The position numbers and the translations under genes were made by a program. From Plantactinospora endophytica (GTDB lineage Bacteria > Actinomycetota > Actinomycetes > Mycobacteriales > Micromonosporaceae), in contig NZ_BONW01000016.1 in the NCBI RefSeq assembly GCF_016862915.1, forward strand, positions 248,001 through 312,000: DNA of 64,000 nt, given 5' to 3'. The notes beneath the pieces were generated by a model. It had not been told where the DNA came from and did no database searches. It worked only from the letters and a program-made list of their open reading frames with translations. Shown piece by piece: positions 7,787 through 15,715 of this stretch (position 1 is the first letter of the stretch; each line of letters opens with the position of its first letter).

Positions 7787-9811
7787 TCACCGATAGTACT
7801 GAGCCGTGTCACGAGTGTCACTCGTGTGAACAGCGTCCCGGAGCTGCCCACCGGCCAGCCACTCGGCCAGTTCCTCCGGCGGCGGTGCGGTCGGTGCGGC
7901 GGGATCGTCGCGGTAGGCGAGCAGTACCGCCCGGACGAGTTCCGGTCGTTCCGCGAGCACTGTCGCCGCCGGTGCGTTGCGCAGCCGACCCGCGTAGTGC
8001 GCCAGCCCGGGCCAGGCCTCGTCGTCCGACGGGTCGTCCGCGACGCGCCGACGGTAACCGGCCAGCTTCTCGCCGTCGTCCGTGCCCGGTGAACTGTCGT
8101 CGGAGAGCTGACGTACGGCCCGTCGGCGGATGGCCGCGGCGATCCGGGTGTGCCGGGCCGGTGTCGGCGCGGTGGCCAGCACCTCGGACGCCGGCAGGGC
8201 GGGACAGTCTGCCCCTCGGGCGTACGCGTCGCGCAGCAGCGGGGCAAGGCCGGGCACCGGCCGGCAGTTCCTGACCCGCCACAGTACGGCGTCGGCGGCG
8301 GTGACCTGTCGGGCCGCGAGTACGAGCGGACGCGGCGGATCCTCCCGCCACCAGTCGGCGGCGGCCCGCCACATCCCGTCCACCAGGCGCCGGCCGGTTC
8401 GGGTGAGTTCTGTCGACCGTCGCAGTGTGCCGATCGCCGTCGTGGTCGCCTCCCGCCAGTACGCGAACTCGAAGCCGGCCTGCCCGGCCGCGCCGCGCCG
8501 CCAGCGGACCCGCCAGTAGTCGGTCACGGCGGAGTGCGCGTACGCGCCCTGAAGCAGCGAGCGCGGCGGCCGTGGATCGAGCCGCCACGGCGCGTGGTGC
8601 AGCTCGCGTCCGGGCTCCCGTACGAGACCGGCCAGGTCGAGGACGGCGCCGAGGACGTTGTGCTGCGTCTCGTGCATGATCAGCAGGGCCGCCGTCTCCG
8701 GGGACACCGACGGCGTCATCGCGATGCAACCGAAGGCAAGTTCGGACGAGGCGCTCGCGACACGGTCGCCAGCGCCGGCCCCGCCGCCTTCGCCGACCGC
8801 GCTGGCCGCGTCGCCCTCGTCGCCTTCGCTGGCGGCGTCGCCTTCGCCGAGCGCGCCGGCCGTGCCACCTTGGCCGACCGCGTCGCCTTCGCCGATCGCG
8901 CCGGCCTCGCCGCCTTTGCCGAGCGCGCTGGCCGCGCCACCCTCGCCGCCCGCGTCGATCGGGTCGCCTTCGGCGGTCGCGTCGCCCGGGCCGGGCGGTT
9001 CCGGCGTCGGGGCGAGCGGCACGACGGATCGGAGGCAGGCCCGGGCGACCCGGGCGTATTCGGGATGGTCGGCGGCCAACAGCCGCCAGCCGCCGTTCAC
9101 GGCGGCCCGGACGGCGTCGACCGACGCGGCGTCGAGCGGTCCGGCGGGACGGTGGTCGAAGCAGTCGCGGGCCGGATCCTGGTCCTCCAACTCGACCGAC
9201 CAGGGCGGCTCGCCGTCCACCGGAATGGCCTGCCGGGGACGCCAGTGCGGACCCGACGATCCGGGGACGTCCAGGTGCGGGCAGCCGACCGAGAAGCCGC
9301 CCCGGTCTCCGGTGACGGTGACCGTGGCGCAGTGCAGGCCGTGCGCGGTGCCCACCTCCGGAAGGAACAGGGATCCGCCGGGCGCCGGGACGTCGACCTC
9401 GAACGGCAGGCCCGCCCGGATCGCCGTGGCGGCGGCCAGGGCGCGGGCGTACCCGATAGCGGTGGTCGTCGCCGGACCCGCCGGCCGCCCAGGCTCGGCC
9501 GCCTCGCGCGGGCCGCGCGGACGGGTCCGCAGCTCACGCAGGGACCGGACCGCCGAGGCGGCGGCGAGCGGCCGGGTGACGACGCGTTCGACCAGGTCCG
9601 GCGCGGTCGCGGCGGCGCGGGCGAGCAGGTCGAAGGTTTCGGGTACGCCCTCCGCCCGCGCCTCGGTCAGCTCCTGCCGCAGCGCCAGCAGCAGCAGTCG
9701 ACGCCGCGACGCCTGACCTGCACGGATCAGTCGAAGGGTGTCGTCGCCCGGCCGGCGGAACGCCAACTCGTCGATCTGGTCGTCCGACAACCGCAGCACC
9801 GGCAGGCTCAT
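7787..9811 (-). CDS. HExxH-type peptide beta-hydroxylase-like protein
   Basis: 674 residues. The metal site HETQH (380-384) lies in ALLIMHETQHNVLGAVLDL. This pattern belongs to the HExxH modification proteins found beside radical-SAM RiPP maturases; related proteins have been described as alpha-ketoglutarate-dependent peptide beta-hydroxylases. I therefore expect hydroxylation of the FxsA core, perhaps next to the cyclophane. ATG 9809-9811 overlaps the fxsB stop (ATGA). About 70 residues before the active site (roughly 275-347) are a Gly/Glu/Ala/Asp repeat with units such as GEGDAAS and GKGGEAG, encoded by imperfect repeats near 8770-8985. This insert is not expected in the family and may be a flexible, recently expanded loop. 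Confidence 0.85.
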   Translation of the reverse strand: MSLPVLRLSDDQIDELAFRRPGDDTLRLIRAGQASRRRLLLLALRQELTEARAEGVPETFDLLARAAATAPDLVERVVTRPLAAASAVRSLRELRTRPRGPREAAEPGRPAGPATTTAIGYARALAAATAIRAGLPFEVDVPAPGGSLFLPEVGTAHGLHCATVTVTGDRGGFSVGCPHLDVPGSSGPHWRPRQAIPVDGEPPWSVELEDQDPARDCFDHRPAGPLDAASVDAVRAAVNGGWRLLAADHPEYARVARACLRSVVPLAPTPEPPGPGDATAEGDPIDAGGEGGAASALGKGGEAGAIGEGDAVGQGGTAGALGEGDAASEGDEGDAASAVGEGGGAGAGDRVASASSELAFGCIAMTPSVSPETAALLIMHETQHNVLGAVLDLAGLVREPGRELHHAPWRLDPRPPRSLLQGAYAHSAVTDYWRVRWRRGAAGQAGFEFAYWREATTTAIGTLRRSTELTRTGRRLVDGMWRAAADWWREDPPRPLVLAARQVTAADAVLWRVRNCRPVPGLAPLLRDAYARGADCPALPASEVLATAPTPARHTRIAAAIRRRAVRQLSDDSSPGTDDGEKLAGYRRRVADDPSDDEAWPGLAHYAGRLRNAPAATVLAERPELVRAVLLAYRDDPAAPTAPPPEELAEWLAGGQLRDAVHTSDTRDTAQYYR

Positions 9812-11001
9812 CCGGACACCCTCGCCGCACTGGCTCGCAGATCCGCCGTCAACCGGCCCTGGATGTGCTCGATCAGCCGGCGGAGGTCTCCGCTGTAGAC
9901 GGACGGGTGCGTGAAGGTGCCGTCCGGCGCGTAGCGGTGCGCGTAGAGGCCGCCGCCGCAGACGTCCACCACCGGGCAGCGTCGGCACTGGGCGTCCAGG
10001 CCGGCGAGGCCGCGCCGGGCCCCGGCGACCACGGGGTGCCGGAGGACGTCGTCCAGCGAGTCGGCGAACACCGACAGGCCGGTCGAGCCGCCGGCCGGTC
10101 CGGTGGTCTTGAGCGCGTCGCTACCCTCGAACGTGCCGTCGCTCTCGACGACGACGGCCGCCGGTGCGGCGAGCCCGAGAACCTCTGTCCGGCTCGTCCC
10201 GCCGAGCAGCAGGGACATGATCGACTCGAACATCCGGATGCCGGTCTCCGGCGGGCGGGCGTCGTACCAGCGGTCGAAGACGGAGATCAGCCAGTCCGCG
10301 TACGGCGTCGGCCGGTCGTCGCCGACCTCAGGGTCCAGCCCCGGCGGCGGATGTGCCCAGTTGCCGTGCGGCAACAGGAAGTCGATGCGTGGTGGCTCGT
10401 GGTCGAGCAGCGCCTCGAAGGTCCGGACGGGATCGTTGCGCAGGTCGACGGTGCAGAGCAGGCCACGGTAGATGCGTCGGTTCCGTGCCGACCGCAACGC
10501 CTGGATGCCGGCCACGGTCGAGGTGTAGGAACTGCGGCCGGTGGCGTACCGGCGGTGGCGGTCGTTGGCCGCCCGGTCACCGTCAAGGCTCACCCCGACC
10601 CCGACGTCGAACCTGCGGAACAGGTCGAGGAACCGCTCGTCGAGCAGGATCCCGTTGGTCTGTACGGCGAAACTCACCCGGCTGCCCGGCGGGAGCGCGG
10701 CCCGGAAGGACAGCATCGCGCGTTCGATCGTGGCGGGACCGGCCAGCAGGGGTTCACCGCCGTGGAAGACGACCCGGACGCTGCCGAGGCGGTGCCGCCG
10801 GGCGTGTTCCCCGAGCCGGAACGCGGCCCGGTCGACGGTCTCGTCCGCCATCCGGGTCGGACGCCGCCGCCAGCCCTGGTCGGCGGCCTCGTACATGTAG
10901 CAGTGGTCGCAGGCTATGTTGCACCGCTCGTGCAGCTTGACGACCAGTTCGCGGACCGGGGCGACGGCGTCGTCGAGGCTTTCGGTCGACCCTTTCCGCA
11001 T
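9808..11001 (-). CDS. fxsB: FxsB, cyclophane-forming radical SAM/SPASM peptide maturase
   Basis: 397 residues. The SAM-binding [4Fe-4S] motif CNIACDHC (Cx3Cx2C) lies near residue 29, followed by YMYEAADQGW. The glycine-rich GGEP motif reads VVFHGGEPLL. The C-terminal SPASM region has CRRCPVVDVCGGGLYAHRY with further cysteines, and ends in the PSVYSGDL stretch typical of FxsB. The family joins an aromatic ring carbon to a beta carbon two residues on, giving a three-residue cyclophane, so Phe56-Asn57-Ser58 of FxsA is the expected target. ATG 10999-11001 starts 3 nt after the fxsA stop. It acts in the cytosol on the leader-bearing precursor. Confidence 0.93.
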   Translation of the reverse strand: MRKGSTESLDDAVAPVRELVVKLHERCNIACDHCYMYEAADQGWRRRPTRMADETVDRAAFRLGEHARRHRLGSVRVVFHGGEPLLAGPATIERAMLSFRAALPPGSRVSFAVQTNGILLDERFLDLFRRFDVGVGVSLDGDRAANDRHRRYATGRSSYTSTVAGIQALRSARNRRIYRGLLCTVDLRNDPVRTFEALLDHEPPRIDFLLPHGNWAHPPPGLDPEVGDDRPTPYADWLISVFDRWYDARPPETGIRMFESIMSLLLGGTSRTEVLGLAAPAAVVVESDGTFEGSDALKTTGPAGGSTGLSVFADSLDDVLRHPVVAGARRGLAGLDAQCRRCPVVDVCGGGLYAHRYAPDGTFTHPSVYSGDLRRLIEHIQGRLTADLRASAARVSG

Positions 11002-11004
11002 CGG

Positions 11005-11187
11005 TCAGAGCGCGGAGTTGAACGGGGAGACCGTCTGCTTTTCGGGTTGCGCCATCTCGTCCTGCAACAGTTGTCGCAGCACTGTTTTGAGCGCGGAGTT
11101 GGGCGTCGATGCCAACAACTCCGCCAGTGACCGTCCCGTGGTGTCGACCAGGCCGTCACGGGGTGGACGTGCCGTGGGTTCATCCAT
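11005..11187 (-). CDS. fxsA: FxsA, FxSxx-COOH cyclophane RiPP precursor
   Basis: A 60-residue precursor ending SPFNSAL, an exact FxSxx-COOH terminus (Phe56-Asn57-Ser58-Ala59-Leu60). The leader has a predicted helix SALKTVLRQLLQDEMAQPEK. As I recall the family, a VLR-VL helix, then a Gln/Glu stretch, then an AFNS-like core, is the conserved pattern. Start ATG 11185-11187 is preceded by AGGAAGG. It stands 3 nt before fxsB, so precursor and maturase are co-translated. NSAL occurs twice, at residues 30-33 and 57-60, from a 13-bp direct repeat in the DNA (11008-11020 and 11089-11101). No protease or exporter gene is in the operon, so the modified peptide may act inside the cell. Confidence 0.93.
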   Translation of the reverse strand: MDEPTARPPRDGLVDTTGRSLAELLASTPNSALKTVLRQLLQDEMAQPEKQTVSPFNSAL

Positions 11188-11504
11188 CGCATCCGCCTTC
11201 CTGGACCGGCGCCGGGGCCGTGTTGTCACGTGACCGTCGCCGACGTCCGCGCAGGCAGAGTGCCGGTCATCGCCAGAACTGATCGGGGACCGGACTGTGC
11301 CTCCATCGAATGGATCGACAACGGTGAGCCGCAGAGAAGTTGGCCAGCCTTGATCAATTGCCGGACGGCAATGTCGAATGTGGTGAGCATACACTGACCC
11401 CGGCGCCAAACCAGTGCGGCAGTCAATTGATCACGCGGTATTTACCGCTCGACCTGCCGAGCCCGGATCGCCATACGTCGCAAGGAATGCGAGGTCCGGC
11501 AAAG
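11188..11504 (-). promoter_or_regulatory. fxs operon upstream region with two dyads
   Basis: This is the only plausible promoter region for the seven-gene operon. It is less GC-rich than its surroundings. TGATCAATTG at 11351-11360 is repeated in inverted form as CAATTGATCA at 11424-11433. Overlapping the first arm is a tight dyad, ATTGCC-GGAC-GGCAAT (11357-11372). On the minus strand a TATGCT sits between the arms and could be a -10 box. No known regulator family is recognised from these sites, and no coding sequence is supported here. Confidence 0.4.
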
Positions 11505-11535
11505 GGAGGCCGGCTCTCCTTGAGAGCCGGCCTCC
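11505..11535 (-). terminator. 14-bp hairpin terminator
   Basis: Perfect 14-bp inverted repeat (GGAGGCCGGCTCTC at 11505-11518 pairs with 11522-11535) with a 3-nt loop. It lies 84 nt past the stop of the small membrane gene and before the fxs promoter region. On the minus strand it is followed by CCCTTT. It should isolate the VOC/membrane operon from fxsA. Confidence 0.8.
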
Positions 11536-11619
11536 GCGCCCGTCCCGGTGACGGTCCACCCGAGACGTCGGGTTCCCGTCAGTACGCCGCCCGGCGGGCC
11601 CGTACCCAGGGCCGGTTCC

Positions 11620-11838
11620 TCAGGTCGCCGCCCGTCGACCACGTCGGCGGGCGGCGTACGGCAGGACGAACAGGCGCAGGCCGGTGAGCAGCAGCAGGCC
11701 GAGCGGGAGCAGCGGCAGGTACGACACCCAGACGGCGGGATCGTCCTGCGCCAGGGCGACGAAGGTGGCGACGACGCTCGCCGTGAAGATGACGGCCAGC
11801 CAGCGGTGGGTCTGCCGAACCAAGTTGTTCCAGTTCAC
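11620..11838 (-). CDS. small two-helix membrane protein
   Basis: 72 residues beginning MNWNNLVRQTHRWLAV. There are two hydrophobic segments (about 13-30 and 39-60), the second ending LRLFVLPY, and then a basic tail RRRGRR that should face the cytosol. GTG 11836-11838 follows AGGAGATCCC, a good ribosome binding site. It lies 25 nt after the VOC gene, so they are one operon. I do not recognise a function; proteins of this kind with a THRW(L/I)A start are common small inner-membrane proteins in actinomycetes. Confidence 0.75.
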   Translation of the reverse strand: MNWNNLVRQTHRWLAVIFTASVVATFVALAQDDPAVWVSYLPLLPLGLLLLTGLRLFVLPYAARRRGRRAAT

Positions 11839-11863
11839 GGGATCTCCTGATGGTGGAGGGTGC

Positions 11864-12220
11864 TCAGCGGTCCTGGAGCAGTCCGAGCACGTTGCCGTCG
11901 GGATCGGTGACGGTGGCCACCAGCCGACCGCCGCCGACGTCGCGTACCGGGTCCTGCACGGTCGCGCCCGCGGCGGTCACCTCGGCGAGTTTCGCCTCGA
12001 TGTCCGGTACGTGCCAGTACGCGACCGGCGAGGTCATGCCCTGCGGGCCGCCGCCGGGCACCAGCCCGATCTGCTGGCCCTCGACCTCGAAGCCGACATA
12101 GTAGGACGAGTCAGTCTGCGGGGCGACGCCGAGCAGGGCGGCGTACACGTCCCTGGCCCTGGCCAGGTCGGAGACGGGATGCAGGACGGTCTTGATCCCC
12201 TGGGTGGCGGAACCGGTCAT
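11864..12220 (-). CDS. VOC (glyoxalase/bleomycin-resistance fold) family protein
   Basis: 118 residues, one VOC module pair: IKTVLHPVSDLARARDVYA at the start, YYVGFEVEGQQIGLVPGG in the middle, and VATVTDPDGNVLGLLQD at the end, with the canonical DPDGN turn. Proteins of this size form dimers that bind metal or small ligands; the substrate is unknown. ATG 12218-12220 follows GGAG with good spacing. It is the first gene of a two-gene operon with the small membrane protein, and is divergent from the large LuxR-type regulator, which may control it. A longer minus-strand open frame runs through the regulator gene but is only antisense. Confidence 0.88.
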   Translation of the reverse strand: MTGSATQGIKTVLHPVSDLARARDVYAALLGVAPQTDSSYYVGFEVEGQQIGLVPGGGPQGMTSPVAYWHVPDIEAKLAEVTAAGATVQDPVRDVGGGRLVATVTDPDGNVLGLLQDR

Positions 12221-12367
12221 GGTGCACTCCTGAGGTCGTCGGATCGGTTCGGAACGTGGCCGGTGACGACCACGGATAGAGCCTGCGCCGGCTACCACCT
12301 CCGCTACATCCGTGCTGACCACGGGGTCGCCCACGGAGTCGTACCCGGATGCGGAAGGATGGGCTCC

Positions 12368-15181
12368 GTGGCGGCGGCTCAGGCGGGGATCTCGGCCCGG
12401 GAGGCGGAGGTGCTGTCCCTGCTCGGCGAGCACCTGAGCAACGCCGAGATCGCGGCGCGGCTGTTCATCTCCGTCCGTACCGTCGAGACCCACGTCTCGT
12501 CGCTGCTGCGCAAGCTCGACGCGTCGGACCGGCGGGCCCTCGCACAGCTCGCCGCCGAGTGGAGCCGGGCGGCGCGCGGAGGCGACGCCGCAGCCGGGCT
12601 GCCGGCGCCGGTGACGTCGTTCGTCGGCCGGGTACGGGAGCGCGCGGCGCTGGCCGAGGCGGTCGGCGCGCACCGGCAGGTGAGCCTGGTCGGGCCGGGC
12701 GGGGTGGGCAAGACGCGGCTGGCGCTGGCGGTCGCGGCGGACGCGGCCGGCGACTTCGCCGACGGCGTGTGGTTCGTCGACCTGGTCCCGATCACCGACC
12801 CGGCGATGGTCGGCGCGGCGGTGGCCGGGGCGGTCGGCATCGGTGAGCAGCAGGGCCGGGGCATCGACGAGTCCGTGGCCGCCGCGCTGGCCGACCGGCA
12901 CGCCCTGCTCGTCCTCGACAACTGTGAGCACGTCCGCGACGGCGTGGCGCCGTTCCTGGAGCGGCTGCTCACCGCCTGCCCGCGACTGACCGTACTGGCC
13001 ACCAGCCGGGCCCGGTTGATGGTGCCGTTCGAGCGGGTCCATCCCGTGCCACCCCTGTCGCTGAACGGCGACGGCGAATCGGAGGCGGTGGCGCTGTTCC
13101 TCGACCGGGCGGCGGCGGTGGGCTGGCCGCTCGCCCCGGAGCAGCGCGACCAGGCCGCCGAGATCTGCCGAGGGCTGGACGGCGTGGCCCTGGCGATCGA
13201 GCTGGCCGCCGCCCGGTTGCCCACGCTCGGCCTGGACGGTCTCACCGACGTGCTGCCGGACCAGCTCCGGCTGCTGACCGGGGGCGCCCGGGCCGACGAC
13301 CGGCACCGGTCGGTGCGGGCGATGCTGGACTGGAGCGACGCCCTCCTGGAGCCGGCCGACCGTACGCTGCTGCACCGGATCGCGGTGTTCGTGGCGCCGT
13401 TCACGGTGGACGCCGCCGGGCAGGTGGCCGGGTTCGCGCCGCTCGAACCGTCCTCGGTGGTCGACGGGCTGGCCCGGCTCACCGAGCAGAGCCTGCTGAC
13501 GGCCGCCCCGTCCACCGGCGGTACCCGCTACCGCACGCTCGAGCCCGTGCGCCAGTACGGCGTACAGCGGCTGGCCACCGCCGGTGCGCTCGCCGAGGTC
13601 CGGTCCCGGCACCTGCGCTGGTGCCTGTCGGGCGCGATCGACCTGGCGGCGGGGGTGCGCGCGGTGGACGGGCCCTGGCGGGCCCGCTTCGACGTGGTGG
13701 CCGACGACCTGCGGGCCGCGCTCGGCTGGGCGGCCGGTGTTCCCGAGCAGCACGCCGACGCCCACCGGTTGGCCGTCGCCCTGGCCGAACTGGCCTTCGC
13801 CCGCAACCTGGTCGGCGAGTCGCAGCAGCGGTACGAGCAGGCGGCGACGCTCACCGGCGAAGCCGCCGCCACCGCCGAGGCGCTGCGGCACGCGGCGGCG
13901 GTGGCCGGCTGTCGGCTGCTCGGCGACGAGATGTACCGGCTGCACCGTGCCGCCGCCGACGCCGCCGAGCGGGCCGGGGACAAGGCCGGCGCCGCCCGCG
14001 ACCTGGCGACGGCGGCCACCGTCGCGTACCGGTTCTCCGGTGCGTTCGTCCGGGTTCCGCCACCGGCGGAGCCGATGGAGCTGTTGACCGCGGCCCGCGA
14101 GCTGACCGGCGACGACCCGGGTGACGCCGCCGTGGCGCTGGCCGAGGCCGCGGTGCTCACCGACGCGTTCGGCTCCGACCAGGGCCCGGCGGAGAACATG
14201 GTCGCCGACACGCTCGCCGCCGCCGCGCGGGCGGTCGAGCTGGCCCGCCGGACGGACGATCCGCTGACCGGATCCGCAGCGCTCGACGCGCTGGCCGGTG
14301 CGCAGAGCTGGGCGGGGGACAGCTTCGCTGCCTCGGCCACGGCACGGCGCCGGGTCGAACTGCTCTCCTCGATGCCGGTGACCCCGGCCACCCGGCTCGA
14401 ACTGACCGACGCGCTGGTCTCGGGCACCGACACCAGTCTCGGCGTGGGGGACCTGCCGACGGCCCGCCGGTGGGCCCGGCAGCTCGCCGACCTGCCGCTG
14501 CTGGCCGAGGTGGGGCACTACGCCACGTCCTGGCTGTTGACGGTCGACGCGCTCGCCGGCGACGGGAACTCGGTGCTCGCGTTGAGCGGGCGGTTCCTGG
14601 AGGCGTGGCAGCGCACCGGCCGGGTCCGGGCACCGCGTCTCGGCGCCGCCGCCGCTGCGGTCGCGATGATCCACGGACTGCGGGGCGACGACGGCGCGCG
14701 GCGGGAGTGGCTCTCCGTCGCCGAAGAGCTGGGCTCCACACCGGACCGCAGCGCCGGCTACGGCGCCGTCTACGACGCGATCGTCCAACTTCAGCACGGC
14801 GAGGCGGAGGCGGCGCTGGCGCGGTTGGCCGCCGAGCCGGAGGACATCTGGAAGTGGGTCACCTGGATCTGGCTGCACTGGTATGTGGCGCTGCGTGCCG
14901 AGGCGGCGGCGCTGACCGGGCACCCCGACGCGCGTCGTCGGATCGCCGCCGGCCGGGCGATCGTGGCCGGCAATCCGGTCGCCGCCGCCCAACTGGACCG
15001 GGCGGAGGCGATGCTCGACGGCGACCGGAACCGGCTGCTCGCCGCCGCGACGGCGTTCGATGCCGCCGGCTGCCGCTACCAGTGGGCCCGGACGCTGGTA
15101 CTCCTCGGCGGGGAGCATGCCGTGACCGGCGCGTCGGCCCTGGCCGACCTCGGCGTCGCCGCCGAGGGAGCGGGCCGGTGA
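12368..15181 (+). CDS. regulator with N-terminal LuxR HTH and NB-ARC/TPR-like region
   Basis: 937 residues. A LuxR-type helix-turn-helix is at the extreme N-terminus (SAREAEVLSLLGEHLSNAEI, then ISVRTVETHVSSLLRKL). An AfsR-like NTPase follows, with Walker A GPGGVGKT and a Walker B-like LLVLDNCEH. The rest is a long helical, TPR-like region without recognised domains. LuxR HTHs of LAL proteins usually sit at the C-terminus, so this order is reversed; it fits a known class of NB-ARC regulators with an N-terminal HTH. GTG 12368 has GGAAGG 9 nt upstream; ATG 12359 would leave no spacing. It is divergent from the VOC operon, its likely target. Confidence 0.85.
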   Translation: MAAAQAGISAREAEVLSLLGEHLSNAEIAARLFISVRTVETHVSSLLRKLDASDRRALAQLAAEWSRAARGGDAAAGLPAPVTSFVGRVRERAALAEAVGAHRQVSLVGPGGVGKTRLALAVAADAAGDFADGVWFVDLVPITDPAMVGAAVAGAVGIGEQQGRGIDESVAAALADRHALLVLDNCEHVRDGVAPFLERLLTACPRLTVLATSRARLMVPFERVHPVPPLSLNGDGESEAVALFLDRAAAVGWPLAPEQRDQAAEICRGLDGVALAIELAAARLPTLGLDGLTDVLPDQLRLLTGGARADDRHRSVRAMLDWSDALLEPADRTLLHRIAVFVAPFTVDAAGQVAGFAPLEPSSVVDGLARLTEQSLLTAAPSTGGTRYRTLEPVRQYGVQRLATAGALAEVRSRHLRWCLSGAIDLAAGVRAVDGPWRARFDVVADDLRAALGWAAGVPEQHADAHRLAVALAELAFARNLVGESQQRYEQAATLTGEAAATAEALRHAAAVAGCRLLGDEMYRLHRAAADAAERAGDKAGAARDLATAATVAYRFSGAFVRVPPPAEPMELLTAARELTGDDPGDAAVALAEAAVLTDAFGSDQGPAENMVADTLAAAARAVELARRTDDPLTGSAALDALAGAQSWAGDSFAASATARRRVELLSSMPVTPATRLELTDALVSGTDTSLGVGDLPTARRWARQLADLPLLAEVGHYATSWLLTVDALAGDGNSVLALSGRFLEAWQRTGRVRAPRLGAAAAAVAMIHGLRGDDGARREWLSVAEELGSTPDRSAGYGAVYDAIVQLQHGEAEAALARLAAEPEDIWKWVTWIWLHWYVALRAEAAALTGHPDARRRIAAGRAIVAGNPVAAAQLDRAEAMLDGDRNRLLAAATAFDAAGCRYQWARTLVLLGGEHAVTGASALADLGVAAEGAGR

Positions 15182-15267
15182 CCGCACCGACCGCTACGGC
15201 GCGGGCGCCGCAGCTCGGGCCGGCTCCGACCTCATCGGTCTGGTCGTTCCTTCTCGACCTCGTCGGT

Positions 15268-15666
15268 CTAGGGATGCAGGCGCCCGGGATCCTGTAGCAC
15301 GGTCTCCGCCAGACGGCGCGGGAACATCCGCCGTACGCTCGCCGCGTAGCCGGCACCGTCGGCGGGTTCGGTGACCTGGTCCTCGTCCACCCGCACCGGT
15401 ACGGAGACGCCCTGCGCCGGACCGTCGGCGGTGGGCGCCGTCTCGCAGATCGCCCAGGCGAACGACGACGAGCCCGCACTGCCGAGCAGTCGTACCCGGC
15501 AGGTGCCGGAGGCGCCGAGCAGTGTGTCGGGCAGCAGCGCGGCCAGGCGCTTCTCCTCGTCCCGCACGGCAGCCGTGTCACGGTCCGGCAGTGGGTACGG
15601 TGACTCGGTGCAGCCGGTGACGAGCCCGGCCAGCAGTCCGACGGCGACGACATGTCGACGAAGCAT
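15268..15666 (-). CDS. putative lipoprotein
   Basis: 132 residues. The N-terminus MLRRHVVAVGLLAGLVTGCT has a basic head, a hydrophobic core and a lipobox-like LVTGC with Cys19, so it should be exported, lipidated and anchored outside the membrane. Two further cysteines (in GTCRVRL and AICETAP) may form a disulfide. No domain is recognised. It ends convergently with the LuxR-type regulator gene, leaving 86 bp with no clear feature. Confidence 0.75.
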   Translation of the reverse strand: MLRRHVVAVGLLAGLVTGCTESPYPLPDRDTAAVRDEEKRLAALLPDTLLGASGTCRVRLLGSAGSSSFAWAICETAPTADGPAQGVSVPVRVDEDQVTEPADGAGYAASVRRMFPRRLAETVLQDPGRLHP

Positions 15667-15715
15667 GCCTGCGATCGTGCCATCTCCGGACCAGGGCGGG
15701 CCCCGGGCGCCGCGA

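Noticed and set aside
7716-7790. GTG start of the AAC(3) gene with a GTGA overlap
   Set aside because: The 25 extra codons are poor in third-position G/C and are not family-like; ATG 7715 is better.
11864-15187. 1107-codon minus-strand frame
   Set aside because: Only its last 118 codons, the VOC gene with its own ribosome binding site, look real; the rest mirrors the LuxR-type regulator.
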